DNA of 64,000 bases from Xestospongia muta (GCA_963693285.1 OY848918.1:16552263-16616262); one strand, 5' to 3'; shown: positions 40,501-51,564, numbered from the stretch's first letter. Translations and numbers: made by a program. Notes: generated by a model not told the origin, from the sequence alone.

Positions 40501-41025
40501 GAAAGGAAACATTCTATTGATTAAATCACACAAGAATTTGTGATATTAAATTTAGACCATCCCATGTATTATAGTTCAACCAACATCATACTATAATGAT
40601 GATACAGTGTGTAGTTACATGATATTTATTGGATCTTAGACTTATTTATAAAAACACACTGTATATGAAAAATAGGGTTTACTGTTGAGATACATACTTA
40701 AATATTGAGAGCTAGTAACTTACCCTGTATGGATGATGATAGTTTACATCAGCACCTTGTTCAATAGTAGATTTGACTTCTTCGATGTTTCCATGTCTAG
40801 CTGCTGTGAACAGTTGTTCATTCTATTATAAAGACAACATGTATCATGTAGTGTAGTATAGTGAGTATACAGATCAGCCTTTATAACTAAAAGACCATCT
40901 TTTAGAAAGATATTCTGTCTATACAATAACACTGATATGTGAGTTTAGTTAGTATCACAGTGATATATAGAGATAATGACATAGTAATAGAAAGATTATA
41001 GACTTACTAGCCAATCTTGAGACAT
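25596..41025 (-). CDS. Ankyrin repeat - Roc-like GTPase - COR - Death domain protein
   Basis: Eight coding exons with consensus splice sites join in one frame of 1009 codons: 41025-41008, 40822-40724, 36810-36712, 33315-33226, 30669-30571, 28749-28566, 28172-26076 and 25936-25596. Exon 1 gives MSQDWL. Exons 2-6 each encode about one ankyrin repeat (for example YTPLMTASTHGRTEVVSYLL, YTPLHTAAYFGCNDVADVLI, DGDTPLHIACSWGRRECIKL). The large exon 7 has a P-loop (GAPGTGKSS), a long Ser/Asp-rich linker, a DxxGQ switch (CIDSGGQAAFLDIAP), a COR-like region (ARWFLFQLELQDL to VVFLHPQPLF) and a Cys/His cluster. Exon 8 is a Death domain (DWDKIGVALEVENRVLGDL). DAPK1 shares ankyrin, ROC-COR and Death modules, but no kinase domain is visible here. 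A cytoplasmic signalling role in stress or innate immunity is inferred. No lesion was seen. Confidence 0.88.
25937..26075 (-). other. Intron 7 of the Roc-COR-Death gene
   Basis: GTAAGT donor after a CTA-G split codon and ATGCAG acceptor, phase 1, giving an aspartate codon at the junction with the Death-domain exon. Confidence 0.85.
28750..30570 (-). other. Intron 5, with dispersed repeat copy
   Basis: The interval is AT-rich. Positions 29430-29700 are a copy of the repeat at 13900-14150. No other coding signal was seen. Confidence 0.6.
30670..33225 (-). other. Intron 4, with inverted dispersed repeat copy
   Basis: Positions 32650-32890 resemble the reverse complement of the 13.9/29.4-kb repeat family (shared core around GTTGCTATGCGGCCATTTTG). 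No coding sequence was recognised. Confidence 0.55.
33930..35790 (-). repeat. Two diverged direct repeats with retroelement RNase H-like debris, inside intron 3
   Basis: 33930-34780 and 34860-35790 share long segments, such as GGACATACCA followed by GTGTGTAT(C/T)ATGTAACT, GGAATTATGAAACTCATT, and GGCAAGGTGAGTAATT. On the minus strand at 35387-35181 the frame has CKRYLYDQPLTLFTDHK, which resembles the RNase H block of Ty3/gypsy polymerases. The same positions in the first copy are more decayed. This looks like a retroelement remnant duplicated within the intron. Confidence 0.45.
36000..36360. other. Overlapping short frames, unrecognised
   Basis: Frames of 63-87 codons exist on both strands with no recognisable motif. 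They lie within intron 3 of the Roc-COR-Death gene. Confidence 0.3.
36811..38477 (-). other. Intron 2, left part
   Basis: No coding signal was recognised. From about 38072 onward the sequence is paralogous to 1295 and onward. The 110-codon minus frame at 38119-37787 lacks any family resemblance. Confidence 0.5.
38478..39993. mobile_element. 1.5-kb non-autonomous DNA element with AACCTC...GAGGTT inverted ends
   Basis: The left end reads GTGCTTAACCTCCCT and the right end reads GCACAGTGAGGTTAA, which are inverted matches. The paralogous intron at 1693-1716 lacks the whole insert, directly showing the empty site. Near the right end is a short (CA)n run followed by CCTCGCTATGCGCCC. The middle (minus strand, 39036-38827) shares the string YICTMGRFQR with the second copy at 43.6-44.4 kb. 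No transposase was recognised. Flanking AATAA-like bases on both sides may be the target duplication. Confidence 0.65.
40823..41007 (-). other. Intron 1 of the Roc-COR-Death gene
   Basis: GTAAGT donor after MSQDWL and TAG acceptor before the first ankyrin repeat, phase 0. The same intron is conserved in the paralog at 2509-2693. Confidence 0.8.
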
Positions 41026-41325
41026 TTTGAAAGGTGTAGTTTCTTAGTTGGTCACTGTTCCTATGTCAGGTGTCTATGGATAATATATGAAGTAGGTGAC
41101 ACAGATAGTAATAACTTTATACTACATTGGAATGAGGAAACTCTACTAACTAAATCAACTGTAACCTAATTATAGTAAAATAGAATATACTGTCTGTCTA
41201 CTAACTACTACTATATGTAATAGATATACACTCACACTATGTATGTACTGTACACTATATGATATCATTGGATACTAATAATATTTAACGCTTTAGTATT
41301 AGAATAGAATATAAAATGTGATCTA

Positions 41326-41400
41326 CTAACCCGTTCTTCTTGTTTGACAGAGTAGTTTGGCGGTTGTCTATGGCAACTCTGTGACACGCCCACCAATATT
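41326..41400 (-). promoter_or_regulatory. Putative promoter-proximal region with X-box-like palindrome
   Basis: A GTTAG donor (41330-41326) suggests that a 5' UTR exon ends at 41331. Upstream is GTTGTCTATGGCAAC (41363-41377), an imperfect palindrome of the kind bound by RFX factors. A nearby GC-richer stretch (ACACGCCCACC) contrasts with the AT-rich surroundings. The paralog keeps the palindrome at 3052-3066. Confidence 0.45.
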
Positions 41401-41404
41401 AATT

Positions 41405-42470
41405 ACTTGGTTAAGGAATGCAATCAATATTTATAATTAGAAATACAAAACACTCCCTCAATACTGTACAGTTGTTAACACTAGAGTATTCTATTGTACT
41501 ATATAACAGTACCTGAGTACATAATATAATATATATATAATATACAATAAAGGAAAATTAAATTACAACTATACAAAATAGTACTGGTTTCATCATAACA
41601 CAGTCCTAATTAGGAGGACTATTAATGGATTATTTTTGAGTACTAGTGTTTGTAGAAATATAAGTATATATTACGTCAGTAGAAATATAAGTGATCTAGT
41701 CACAGAGTGTCAATGAAATCAAGAAACACTGAGAAAGCACTTATATGATAAGTATTATCTTGTATTTTAATCTATTGTGTGGGCTAGGTCATTCACACTC
41801 ATCCACTTCTTAATGAATAAATAGAAAGTGTGTAAACACTGGACTAGACAGCTTGACTGAACTGACCTTTAATTATTGATATGAGTGACAGTTACTGTCA
41901 GAATCAAGCTATGCTACAACTTGCATTCATAGTCTTGTATGAGTTCTCAATATTATGTCCTTGATTTTCTATTTAGCACAGGTTGTAATTAAAATTTATA
42001 AATAATTAACAATGAATACATTAAAAATAAAGCTATACTACAGGTTGTATAGTCATGTATGAGTAGACAATACAGCATTAGTGAAATAACAAAGTCTTTT
42101 AAACTTACAAAGTGGTCATTCATCAGAATACATGCATTCTTTCCAGTTAATGATTATGTTTTAGTATGGAGTTAATGTTACTAACATGAATTGTTTCCAC
42201 TGAAAAGTTTACAACAGCACACTATTTAGTGTAGTTGTGTAGATAAGTGTAGTTCCTTCAACTGATCAGTGTTCCTAATATAAAGATGTCTATAGATAAT
42301 ACATAATTCGATATAGTAATAGCTACTACATTGGAATGAGGAAAGTTTACTAACTAAATCAACTATAACCTAATTATAGTAAGATAGAATATACTGTCTG
42401 TCTACTAACTATTACTATATGTATTAGATATACACTCACACTATGAATGTACTGGGCTGGTATAAGTGGT
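41405..42470. repeat. Dispersed repeat, also at 44.74-45.13 and 63.23-63.98 kb, with a decayed promoter copy
   Basis: The block starting AAGGAATGCAATCA and ACACTCCCTCA recurs at the two other sites. The segment 42240-42450 is a further copy of the 5' flank of the Roc-COR-Death gene (compare 41060-41260), without a recognisable exon 1. Confidence 0.6.
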
Positions 42471-43585
42471 GTAAGTATCACACACCCATAATTACTTGCT
42501 ACTCAACTTCCAGATGTTTGGAAATTATAAAGAACAAAGACAAGTGTTTAGATAAACCATCTTGTCTTAGTCAAAAATGTTGTGAAACTAATATAATCAC
42601 AGTTATGTTCCAACGATGACATTTAGGGTCTATAAACATAGTTAGTCCTGCATTGCTGCCCACTTTGTATAGAGCAATTATGGTCTGGAGATAGCAACTC
42701 CAAACAAGAAATTAGTATTAATTTCACATTAACAAGCAGAGTATAAATGTTCACAATAGCTACATATATACCTAAGTATAGTGAACTCAATATCATAAAC
42801 AACTACACAATTATGCATAACTAATATTGTTGATATAAGAAATCCTGTTTTAGTTTACACTACATTGGGTTTTCCATCCACATAGTCAAGTCTGTTACTT
42901 GATAATTATAAAACAATATTGTATTCTTTCATTAGGTTCTTTGGAAGAGGAGATTGTAACAGAAATTATTCTCATTCAATTAGAATTATTCTGACAGTGT
43001 CATCTTTAAACAACAATCATTTATTTATTATTACTTCTAGTTATATGTTAATAAGTCTATTAACTAGATCTCCATAAAAGAAAATTCATCTCATTAACTT
43101 AATTATTATCATATATTTCTACAATATACTATCAATATCATTTATTATAAAGGACACATGTATCAATGTGACACTAATTGTTTCCAATGTTTTTCTTAGA
43201 TAATCAAAGCTCTAACCAGACATCAGTATTACACATAATCATGTACATTAATAAACTAATAGTAATGGTGTTTTACTAGCTGTAACACATATATCTATCA
43301 TTCTATAGTTATACTTAAATGACAGGTGAATCATTTGAAAAGAATTAATTTTTGTCATTTGACAAGTTAAATCAATCTTTGATCTATTGTTAATATCAGT
43401 ACATATTTCATCATGTTTATATGGAACAAGTAAGTTTTGGGTGAGTGTCTGAGTATGTCTAACCCCAAAACACCTATTAATCAAAATGGTTAGTCCCAAA
43501 TTGTCTAAAGGAAGTGGTAACTGAACAAAGGGTCTAATCCCAATATGTCTAATCCAAAAATGTTTAAACTACTATATAAATGAAA
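42471..43585. repeat. AT-rich region; 42870-43450 repeated at 62.6-63.2 kb
   Basis: Shared strings include GTCTGTTACTTGATAA, GAGGAGATTGTAACAGAAAT and TAGTTATACTTAAATGACAG. Similar sequence appears inverted at 7.56-7.74 kb. No gene was recognised. Confidence 0.55.
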
Positions 43586-44425
43586 GGCACTAAAGTGCCG
43601 AACCTCGCTGTAGTTTCTAAGTTATTTATAAATTCTATGCCAGCTTAGGCCCAGCTATGATGTTGTTATTGCAAGAAAATTTATTAACATTCCAGAAGGT
43701 GTGGTTATAAAATGGTAATTTTTGTCATTCTGTATATGCTCATTAATTGTTGCTTGATTTCTAGCTTTGACATGTTTGTGAAGCAGTAACTGAGTAAGTG
43801 ATAGTATCATTCAATTGCCAAGCAAGATTAAGTGCTAATTTCGTGATGAAAAGTTTCTCTGAGTCTTTACATGACCCTTTTAAATGTATCAATATTTCAT
43901 ATATAAAATTTATTGTAACTTGAAGATGAAACGTTCTTTGGAAACGTCCCGTAGTACAAATATAAATCAATATATTATCTATTAGTAGCAGTCTTTTCAG
44001 TGCTTGGAGACGTTTCGTGAATGCGTTACTTTGCTCCAAGTCCACAAAACATTTTTCAAAACTTTTCTAACGATTACTTCGACCAACGGCCTTCTGTCTT
44101 GCTGATCCGTATTCCTCTGAGATTGTTTACAACATACTAAAAAATCTCCACGTTAAGTTTTTTACTTTTCGAGAAACGGCACTTGACCTCTGCAGCCTGA
44201 AAATTCTTTTGCGAGTTTTAAGCTTAGTTTTCCTTGACGATGTTCTTGATACTACTGTTGTAAAGTCCACATGTTTTTCTATTCGTTGCTAAACGTTGGT
44301 ATCTGCTAATGCTTCGGTTGCCAAGTTATAGCAGTTCAAAAAAAACAGACAATGCAGACACACACACACACACACACAAACAGACTACAGTACCCTCTCT
44401 ATGCGCCCACGCACAGCGAGGTTAA
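43586..44425. mobile_element. Second copy of the AACCTC...GAGGTT element (0.84 kb)
   Basis: The left end reads GTGCCGAACCTCGCTGT and the right end reads GCACAGCGAGGTTAA. The internal part matches 38700-39120, and the (CA)n plus CTATGCGCCC block precedes the right end as in the larger copy. The minus frame (44045-43761) shares YICTTGRFQR with the other copy, and both are decayed. The internal region between about 39130 and 39760 of the larger copy is missing here. Confidence 0.65.
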
Positions 44426-45734
44426 TGAACAAAGTACAGAACAAAGGTACAAACTACTTGATATATCAAAACAATCAAGTCAAGCAAGAGTTAAGAGTAA
44501 ATGTGACATTGTAATTCATTAAACAAATGATCACCATCATTCGTTGGATGGAGTTGAGATACAAACTTAAAAAATTAAAAAATAAACTAAGCTAGGAAGA
44601 ACATTTGAGAAGACATCACTCATATACCCAGTGAAGATAGTGATGCATCTTGTGAGGATTGCTGTAAATCCATCTGAAAATATAGTAGTTGCTGATCAAT
44701 AATTTGACTATTAGACAATTTGGAATTAGATAACTGTCAGTTATGGATCATTACTAAGGAATGTAATTAGTGTTTATAATTACAAACAATAAACACTCCC
44801 TCAAGACTGTACAGTATTCTATTATACTAAAAGTACATGACTACATATACTAACATACTATAATATACAGCTAGTTCATATATTGGAAAATTAAATTAGA
44901 ACTATACACAACAGTACTGGTTTCCTGATAACACAATCCTAATTAGGAGACTATCAATGGCTTCCTCGTTGAGTATTAGAGTTTCTAAAAATGTAAATAT
45001 ATTATTAAGTCAGTGGAAATACAAGTGATCTAGTCACAGAGTGTCAATGAAATTAAGAAACACCTAGGAAACACTTATATGAAAAATGCTATCTTGTATT
45101 TTAATAAGTTGTGTCAGATGTGACATTCACACACATCCAGGTTGATTTTGTATTGCTAATAATCATTTTTACAACTAAAACATCATCAAACTGATAAGAG
45201 AACAAACAGACCTCATGGTAACCACAAACACAATGAACATGGAGCAGATTTTAGAAAAGTTCTTCTACATTCCAGAATAAGAAAGCTGATTTTATGATCT
45301 CAGATTAGACTAAATCTGGCTAAGACTATAATCAAAAAACCTTGGACATCATTATGAATAATTGAATATATCATGTCATAGATATCCATACTGATTGCAT
45401 TGTATGTATTGATGTAAGATAATATATGCTATATATGATTATATGTATAGTAATAATACATGTATTATTGAATGGTTAACTCTACAATATTACTTGATAT
45501 TTATTATATTTTTGTTGCTCTATGTTCTGACAGAGTTCAATTACCACTATCATTACATTGAAAAAAAGATCAGTTAACTCTAATAATACTTCAAGATTTG
45601 TAATGAATTATAATAATAATAAAGTACATTTAACTTACCATTACAACATCTATGATAGGTACATGTGTATGTACATGTATTTGCCTGACAACACAAGTTA
45701 TTGCACTATAATGGTACAATCTAAAACTGAATCA
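44426..45734. repeat. AT-rich region with a partial copy of the 41.4-kb repeat
   Basis: 44740-45130 is a diverged copy of 41405-41790. The rest shows no recognised feature. Confidence 0.5.
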
Positions 45735-46080
45735 AATTTGGGGGCCGGGTGGTTTACTTAGAGCACATAGAACTAAACTTTCAATGTGAACATGGCAGAG
45801 CCTTCTTCTTTCAAGTCTGGGTGTTGTGATTCCTTTAAAGAGACTCCAACTAGGAAGATTTGTAGAAAATGAGTTAGAAATGTGTTTGCATAGAAAAAAA
45901 CGAAGCGCTAAAAGTTAAGAAACTCGGGACAAGAATACATCTCCTCTTGAAAAAGATAGTAAGTAGATAATGTTCTTATCATGGGTCATCACTGCTGTGA
46001 TGACTGTATTAGCTAATAATAATAATAAGTCATAAAAACTTTATTTCTTTGAGGTAACAGCCAAAAAATGAATAATGCAG
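45735..46080 (+). repeat. Copy of the 7.78-8.13-kb repeat, with intact MAEPSSF start
   Basis: An ATG at 45792 opens a 26-codon frame, MAEPSSFKSGCCDSF, ending at TGA after KICRK. The same reading is visible at about 7850 without the ATG. It could be a duplicated first exon, since GTTAGAAATG follows as a weak donor. Product unknown. Confidence 0.35.
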
Positions 46081-46340
46081 TGAATACACCCTGAAATTCT
46101 TTGAGAAACTTCTGAGGATCAAGCAAAGAGCTTCTTTGAAAGGTTTTGGAGGTTAGGTGGCTTTAATGTTCAAAACGCATAGATCTGTGGTTGCATACAG
46201 ACACTGACATAAAAAAGCTCTAGATCCTATGAGGTTCATCTTGTTGATCTTGAAGTAAAATGTACTTGTCAGTAATGGCTCAATCTTGAACAAAATATGC
46301 AAGACTGTTTCCTTTATATCCTTGCAGTGTCCGATTAGAA
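46081..46340 (-). pseudogene. Coding-like minus frame with stops, unrecognised
   Basis: The minus strand reads NRTLQGYKGNSLAYFVQD, ITDKYILLQDQQDEPHRI and LLDPQKFLKEFQGVFTA in one frame, broken by TGA, TAG and TAA. No family is recognised. Confidence 0.2.
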
Positions 46341-46396
46341 TGTGCTCTTCAAGTCCAATCTAAAACTGGACGTTCACCGTATGCAACCATTGTGGG

Positions 46397-46433
46397 TATT
46401 CTCTCTCTGTCTCTCTGTCTCTCTCTCTGTCTT

Positions 46434-46512
<79 letters not shown>
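46397..46512. repeat. (CT)n microsatellite
   Basis: Long CT tract with CTGT interruptions at its start and CACACACA at its end. Confidence 0.9.
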
Positions 46513-46515
<3 letters not shown>

Positions 46516-46639
46516 ACACACACGCATGGTAACTCATTCAATATATAATTTTTAGACCTAAAAGTTATACTTCTAAAACCTGTGACTCGTTAAAAGTTAA
46601 GATTCATGGATGAACAGATACTTCTATGTTAGTACACTT

Positions 46640-48038
46640 AAAATGTAAACAGGAATTACATCATTGGAGAGCAGAGCAGGCTTATCAACAGCTGAAAGAG
46701 GATATAGCTTTGTCAAAATGTGATTCTAACTTAGAGATACTGACGTTTAATTTACAAACTGTTATTACCTATTCCTGTCCTTTCAACCAGCATTGTGCTT
46801 TATAAACATCAACTCTGGACATATAATTTAGGAGTACAAAGTTGTAAGACTGGTATTGCATACATACATGTTTGACATGAAGGAATAGCATCAAGAGGAT
46901 CATGTGAAATCAGGTCCAGTATTCTCAAATACATTAGCATAAACAATCCAACTTCCAGACATCCCATAACGTGCAATGATTCCTGTGGGTGGCGAAATCA
47001 CAACATTAATCTCATCTCTCTCTGATTATAATATTCAATGTAACAAAAATGACAATAGATGACTTCATTTCATGTAACAATCTTTGCCAGACACTCATCA
47101 ATCATAATGTCAACACCAAGAAAGAAAAGATAGACTGACTAAGAATGTAATAGATAAACAAAGATTATCTTCTAGCCTTTCAGTGTCATTAAACATTAAA
47201 TTCTTTGGAAAAATGGAAGAAAGTTGATTTAAGAAAAAGAGGAAAAACTTGACCTCCAAACATTGGTAGGATTAAACCATTACTACTCTACTCTAGTCTT
47301 CAAAAGTTTGAAAAGAAAGATTAAATGTACAAAACAAAGAAGTTGTATTAGTCTCTTAGAGTTTACATATACCTCTAATTTATCATACTTTTATCATGAA
47401 CTTGTAAATGGAAAGGATTTGAAGACTGAAATGATAGTGTCAATCATGATGATGATGCTCTTTAAACCATATTTTTATTGTATTATGCTAAAACCATTTT
47501 TTAAAATTAATATTATATTAAAGTTAATCGCCAACCATTTGTCCTTACAGTCAAGCATTCTTGTGGCTTAGCTTATATTGACATTTTATAGTAAACAAAA
47601 CACTTCAAAGAGTTATTAATTACAAGTAACATCATATGGTTAGCCACTATGGTTCTTGACCCTTTAATTAGGACTAAGTTTTCAGGCTTTATTTGGTGAT
47701 GTTTAAACGTGAATTGTAGAGTGGCCCACAAAGTACAAAAGATATTATGCCTGCTGAGAATAATCGAAAAATTAATTTTAAAATATATTTTGTGTCAAAA
47801 CATGGACATGTACCCATTATGTACATACACAAACAAATAGCAAATTATTAAAGTTATATAATATTATAAATAGGTTACATAATGACTAAGTACAATAGAA
47901 ACTTCAAGCAATAGCACTAGTTAAAACTATTTCCTTGTACATGTATAATAATGACACTAAGAGCAGCTATATACTTTTCATGAAGGGTTTTATTACATAT
48001 AAAAATATCCCATTATATTAGTGATTTTGTCAATTTTA
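46640..48038. other. Intergenic, with possible retroelement debris
   Basis: A short plus frame near 46660 (HHWRAEQAYQQLKEDIAL) resembles the connection region of Ty3/gypsy polymerases. On the minus strand near 47010-46900 there is an unrelated coding-like piece (INVVISPPTGIIARYGMSGS). Neither extends far. The rest is AT-rich and without recognised features. Confidence 0.25.
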
Positions 48039-48572
48039 TCAAACTAAATCACCCTCTAACGATTCTTCCTCTAACACGTCATGTTGAGTCCTAAATAAAT
48101 TAGGTGCAATAGGTACTTTCTCAGCTGTATGTATGGGTGTGGCTGCAATTATGTTCACATCAGGAAGGTTGTGACTGGTAGTAGATGAAAGTGGCAAAAC
48201 AGGACTATCAGGAATAGGTTTAAAAGTGGAGTCATCAGCTTGTTCTCTGAGGACAGATGCAGGAGTTAAATATGGTGTATCTTCTAAGTCTTTATCATTT
48301 CCTGAAAAATAATGGGCTGGAATTTCGGGGTCTTCAACTAATTCTGTAAGACTTTGTGAGATAGTACTTTCTGATGATGATTGTGGTTCATCATATCTTT
48401 GTGTCTTGAGATCAGCTACAAGTAATGGTTTTGTTTTATTTTGTTCTAAAACATTGTTGTCTGATAGCGTTTGCTGGAGAATAGTTAACAATAGCAGGAT
48501 TACTAATAGATTCACGTCTGTCCTGATCATCCTCTTTACTACTCATTCGAGCCATAGCATTTTCTACAACTG
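48039..48572 (-). pseudogene. Host gene interrupted by a transposon: 3' part
   Basis: On the minus strand, the frame entering at 48572 reads VVENAMARMSSKEDDQDRRE and then SISNPAIVNYSPANAIRQ. It shifts near 48470 and continues as NKTKPLLVADLKTQRYDEPQ and SSSESTISQSLTELVEDPEI to EEESLEGDLV and TAA at 48039. It is the direct continuation of the coding sequence that stops at 54656: removing the 6081-bp element and one TG copy joins ...QPRMVA to VVENAM... in the same frame. The protein is hydrophilic, Ser/Glu-rich and presumably intracellular. The family is not recognised. A start at MIRTDV (48530), which would look like a signal peptide, is a shifted-frame artefact. Confidence 0.55.
48571..48572. 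repeat. Target-site duplication, left (TG)
   Basis: TG directly before the CACTG terminus, matched by TG at 54654-54655 after the CAGTG terminus. Confidence 0.65.
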
Positions 48573-49096
48573 CACTGCAAAAAATGAAATATTAAATTAA
48601 CTTTATGTGGTTTTTTTAATTGCATTTTCCCCAGTTATAATGAACAACCTTAATATAAAAATGCCAATCAAAGGTTATTTCTAATTTAGTCATTTCAAAC
48701 AACCATTCAAGGTTATAATAAGCACCAAGAAAGATAAATTTAAGTAATCAGAAGGTAAAAACAACAAACATATATATCAAGTTATATCCTCCCTAAAAAA
48801 ATAGTTATAATAATCTGTTAATAGTGTTATTTCAATACCATCAAGATTGAAACAACCTGGATTTACATTAAAATGGAAGACTTATTTCAGTTAAGATTAA
48901 CAATTTATTTGATTATTATAATAATTACTTCTAAATTTTCAGGTTAATTTTTAAAGGTATTGCTTTTCTATAAGTGTCAGTACTGACCTTTGACTATATT
49001 TATTCTTATTAAGTTTATGATTGAATTATGAAATAAAATGTTATTTTTTAAACCGAAACATTGGAGCAAATAACTATCAACACATAACAATGATTA

Positions 49097-51451
49097 TTAA
49101 TAATAGTATGGCAATGTTATATATAAATGTTTCCCTGGTGAAAAATTGAATCGAGCATGGAAAGGACGATGATCTGCTATGGAATAAACATAAATAGCTG
49201 AGACAACACCTTTAGTTCTAATTGCAAATGCATTGTAGTGAGAACTGAAGAAATGACCATAGTACTCTAGCACACATATAATAAGTGTGTTGTCAACAGT
49301 AACTAGGTCAATAATTTTACCAAAAACTGGAGTAATTATATCATACTTAACTAAGATGTACAAACCTTTGTGAAAATGTGAGCTTTGAAGATTAACCCAT
49401 TCAGGATGACAAAGAACATCATCATCACTTAGATTTGGAACTATTCATTTCAGTTCACACTGAATGTAGTCATCTTCACATGATAGAGTATTAGAAAATT
49501 GTTTTGGACTTATATCCATTTGAGGTGAAAGCATGAAGGGATTAGAATGCATTTGATAGCAAAGCCAAAATTGATGTCTTCGTGCTATTGTTTTAGGCAC
49601 ATTCTTATAATTGCTAAAACGAGATGCTCTTTTGACAAAGCTTAGCTTAGACTCTTGACGCATAGTCCATGAATTAATTAGTGGCCCAAACTTCTCCATT
49701 TGTGAAGGATAATGAATCATATAGTGTTGTTTTGGTATCAAAGTCTTATGTGGATAAAGTCCACGGAATGTACTTAAGTACTCATCAATAATTATTCTAA
49801 GATAAGCTATAAGGTCATAAGTACATGTTGGTGCAATAGCAATACTGCATATTTTGAGAAGAAGCAGGAACTCTTGCCAGTGGGGATCATTTTCAGGAAT
49901 ATTGTCTGCAATTAAAAGCGGAAATTCACGACAGAGAGTCATTATTTGGGAAGCTGACTGTTTTACTTTAGATTCAGTATGGCATATGTTAGGGTCAATG
50001 AGACAAGGTTTGGTATTTAAAAAGTCGGTAGCTCCAATTCTCTGATTTAATTCCTCAAGTGTAAAAAACTTTTCATGAACATAATAATTAAGAAGAAGTG
50101 ACAAGTGATATGGTACAACTCCTTCATATAAGTCATGCATTATATCATGTGGTAGTCCACTGGTGACAGAGAAACTGGGGATTTCTTCTAGGATTGAGAG
50201 TCTGGTAATTCCATAAGATGTTGAATGATGTTCAGAAAGTGGACCTGCCAAAAGGGCACACTGCTCAAAGTGGGTGTCTGGTGTACGTATTACACAATCA
50301 CTTTCAAAAAATAGACTTTGTGATTGTTCACGTGTGATCATGCACTCCCGACATATTCTTAATGCAAAGGACATGCTTTGTTTGAATCCACCTACTAAAT
50401 GAGCAGCAAGGTTATCTGCTAAGAAAGCCAAAAGTCCACCATGTAAAATATGGTCTATGCCTGCTATTGAAACCTTTATTCCATTACAGTACAAGGTCTT
50501 TATGTCATCAACAAATGGTGCCATAAATTCATCAATTCCATGTTTCTGAATGTCCTCATACTTTCCAATAGCAACAAGTTGTATTGTTTTTAGAGTGGAA
50601 CGATATTGTGGCCTTACATTAGCTAGAAAGTAAAACATGCACCCAAGTTTGTGCTTTCGGACATATGAACCAAGAGGATTTACTACTTCAATTTCATCGT
50701 AATAAGCCACTATTTGCAAAGCATATGGATCTAAGTTAAACAATGGATGTGAGTGAAATATTATGCCATCGCAGAAGTCATGTAATTGCTCATCAACATT
50801 ACTGTTGTGAGGATTTAAGACTTCAGTTTGAAAATCCACTAGCTTAAGGATATTTGTAAGGCTATCCAGCAAAACATCTTCCAATCCGTTAATACTGCTA
50901 ATGTCAATATTAGCTTGAATCAACTTTTGTCGTACTTCATGTTTTAAATTATTAACTTGTTGTGTACATAAAATATGACAATTCTCCATTACATCAATTA
51001 AGGCAGCTTGAGAGATGTTACGACCTTCTCGAAGATGAAGAAGGAGCTTAGCAGCTTTAATAGTGTGATCAAATTGTTGAGTGGTTCTGCAATCTGTTAA
51101 AGTTACATTAGCATCAGGATATGAGCTAATAGGAGCTTCATCACTGACTAGATCAAATATGTCAAGATCATTAGCTGTAGTAGAAGGTTGAAGTGCAGTA
51201 CTTGATTGTACATTTGACTCTTCAATATGTTTGTCTAATCCAAGTGCTACTCTGTGATGACGGTATATGTGGCTGTTGTAAGCAGTGAATGCCTTAAATA
51301 CGTGTTTGCAACCTTCGATATTACATACAATGGAGAAAGATGAATCCTTGGAATGCACCAAGCGTAGATGACTTACATGAAACGTCAAACTTGGCGAGAA
51401 GTAGCCACACAGAGGGCATTCAACAATTGGAGATGTTTCACTTGCCATCAT
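49097..51451 (-). pseudogene. CACTA-type transposase with C2H2 zinc fingers, one in-frame TGA
   Basis: ATG at 51451 opens a 668-codon frame ending at TGA 49447-49445, and the same frame continues for another 115 codons to TAA at 49097. The N-terminus has two C2H2 fingers (CPLCGYFSPSLTFHVSHLRL, then CNIEGCKHVFKAF...H...HH). The core shows YYDEIEVVNPLGSYVRKHKL, PFVDDIKTLYCNGIKVSIAG, HGGLLAFLADNLAAHLVGGF and CRECM, then LPHDIMHDLYEGVVPYHLSL, LIPKQHYMIHYPSQMEKFGP and RQESKLSFVKRASRF. These motifs recall animal EnSpm/CACTA transposases, and the CACTG termini agree. The part after the TGA (HPEWVNLQSSHFHKG to ADHRPFHARFNFS) looks like the usual C-terminal domain, so the TGA is probably a nonsense change. 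The start lies 113 bp from the divergent partner gene. Confidence 0.8.
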
Positions 51452-51564
51452 TAATTTCCTCTATATAACTATTGATTAATTTCCTCTATATAACTACTAG
51501 CGCCAACATTATTTTTAAGCCAATCAGATCAAGCCATTTCTCAGATCAATAGAGCGTGCTAGCA
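51452..51564. promoter_or_regulatory. Shared divergent promoter of the transposon, with tandem TATA-containing repeat
   Basis: Only 113 bp separate the two divergent ATGs. A 21-bp unit containing TTTCCTCTATATAACTA occurs twice (51451-51471 and 51476-51496). The TATATA in each unit reads on both strands and could serve either gene. Promoter function is inferred from position. Confidence 0.5.

Noticed and set aside
48406..48530. A secreted protein starting MIRTDVNLLVILLLLTILQQ
   Set aside because: The hydrophobic start is the shifted-frame reading of a hydrophilic coding segment (NPAIVNYSPANAIRQ) that is continuous with the host gene across the transposon, so it is not a real signal peptide.
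48573..48590. TTTTTTGCAG next to the minus-strand coding sequence as a splice acceptor
   Set aside because: It is the transposon terminus; the apparent acceptor arises from the inverted repeat TTTTTTGCAGTG.
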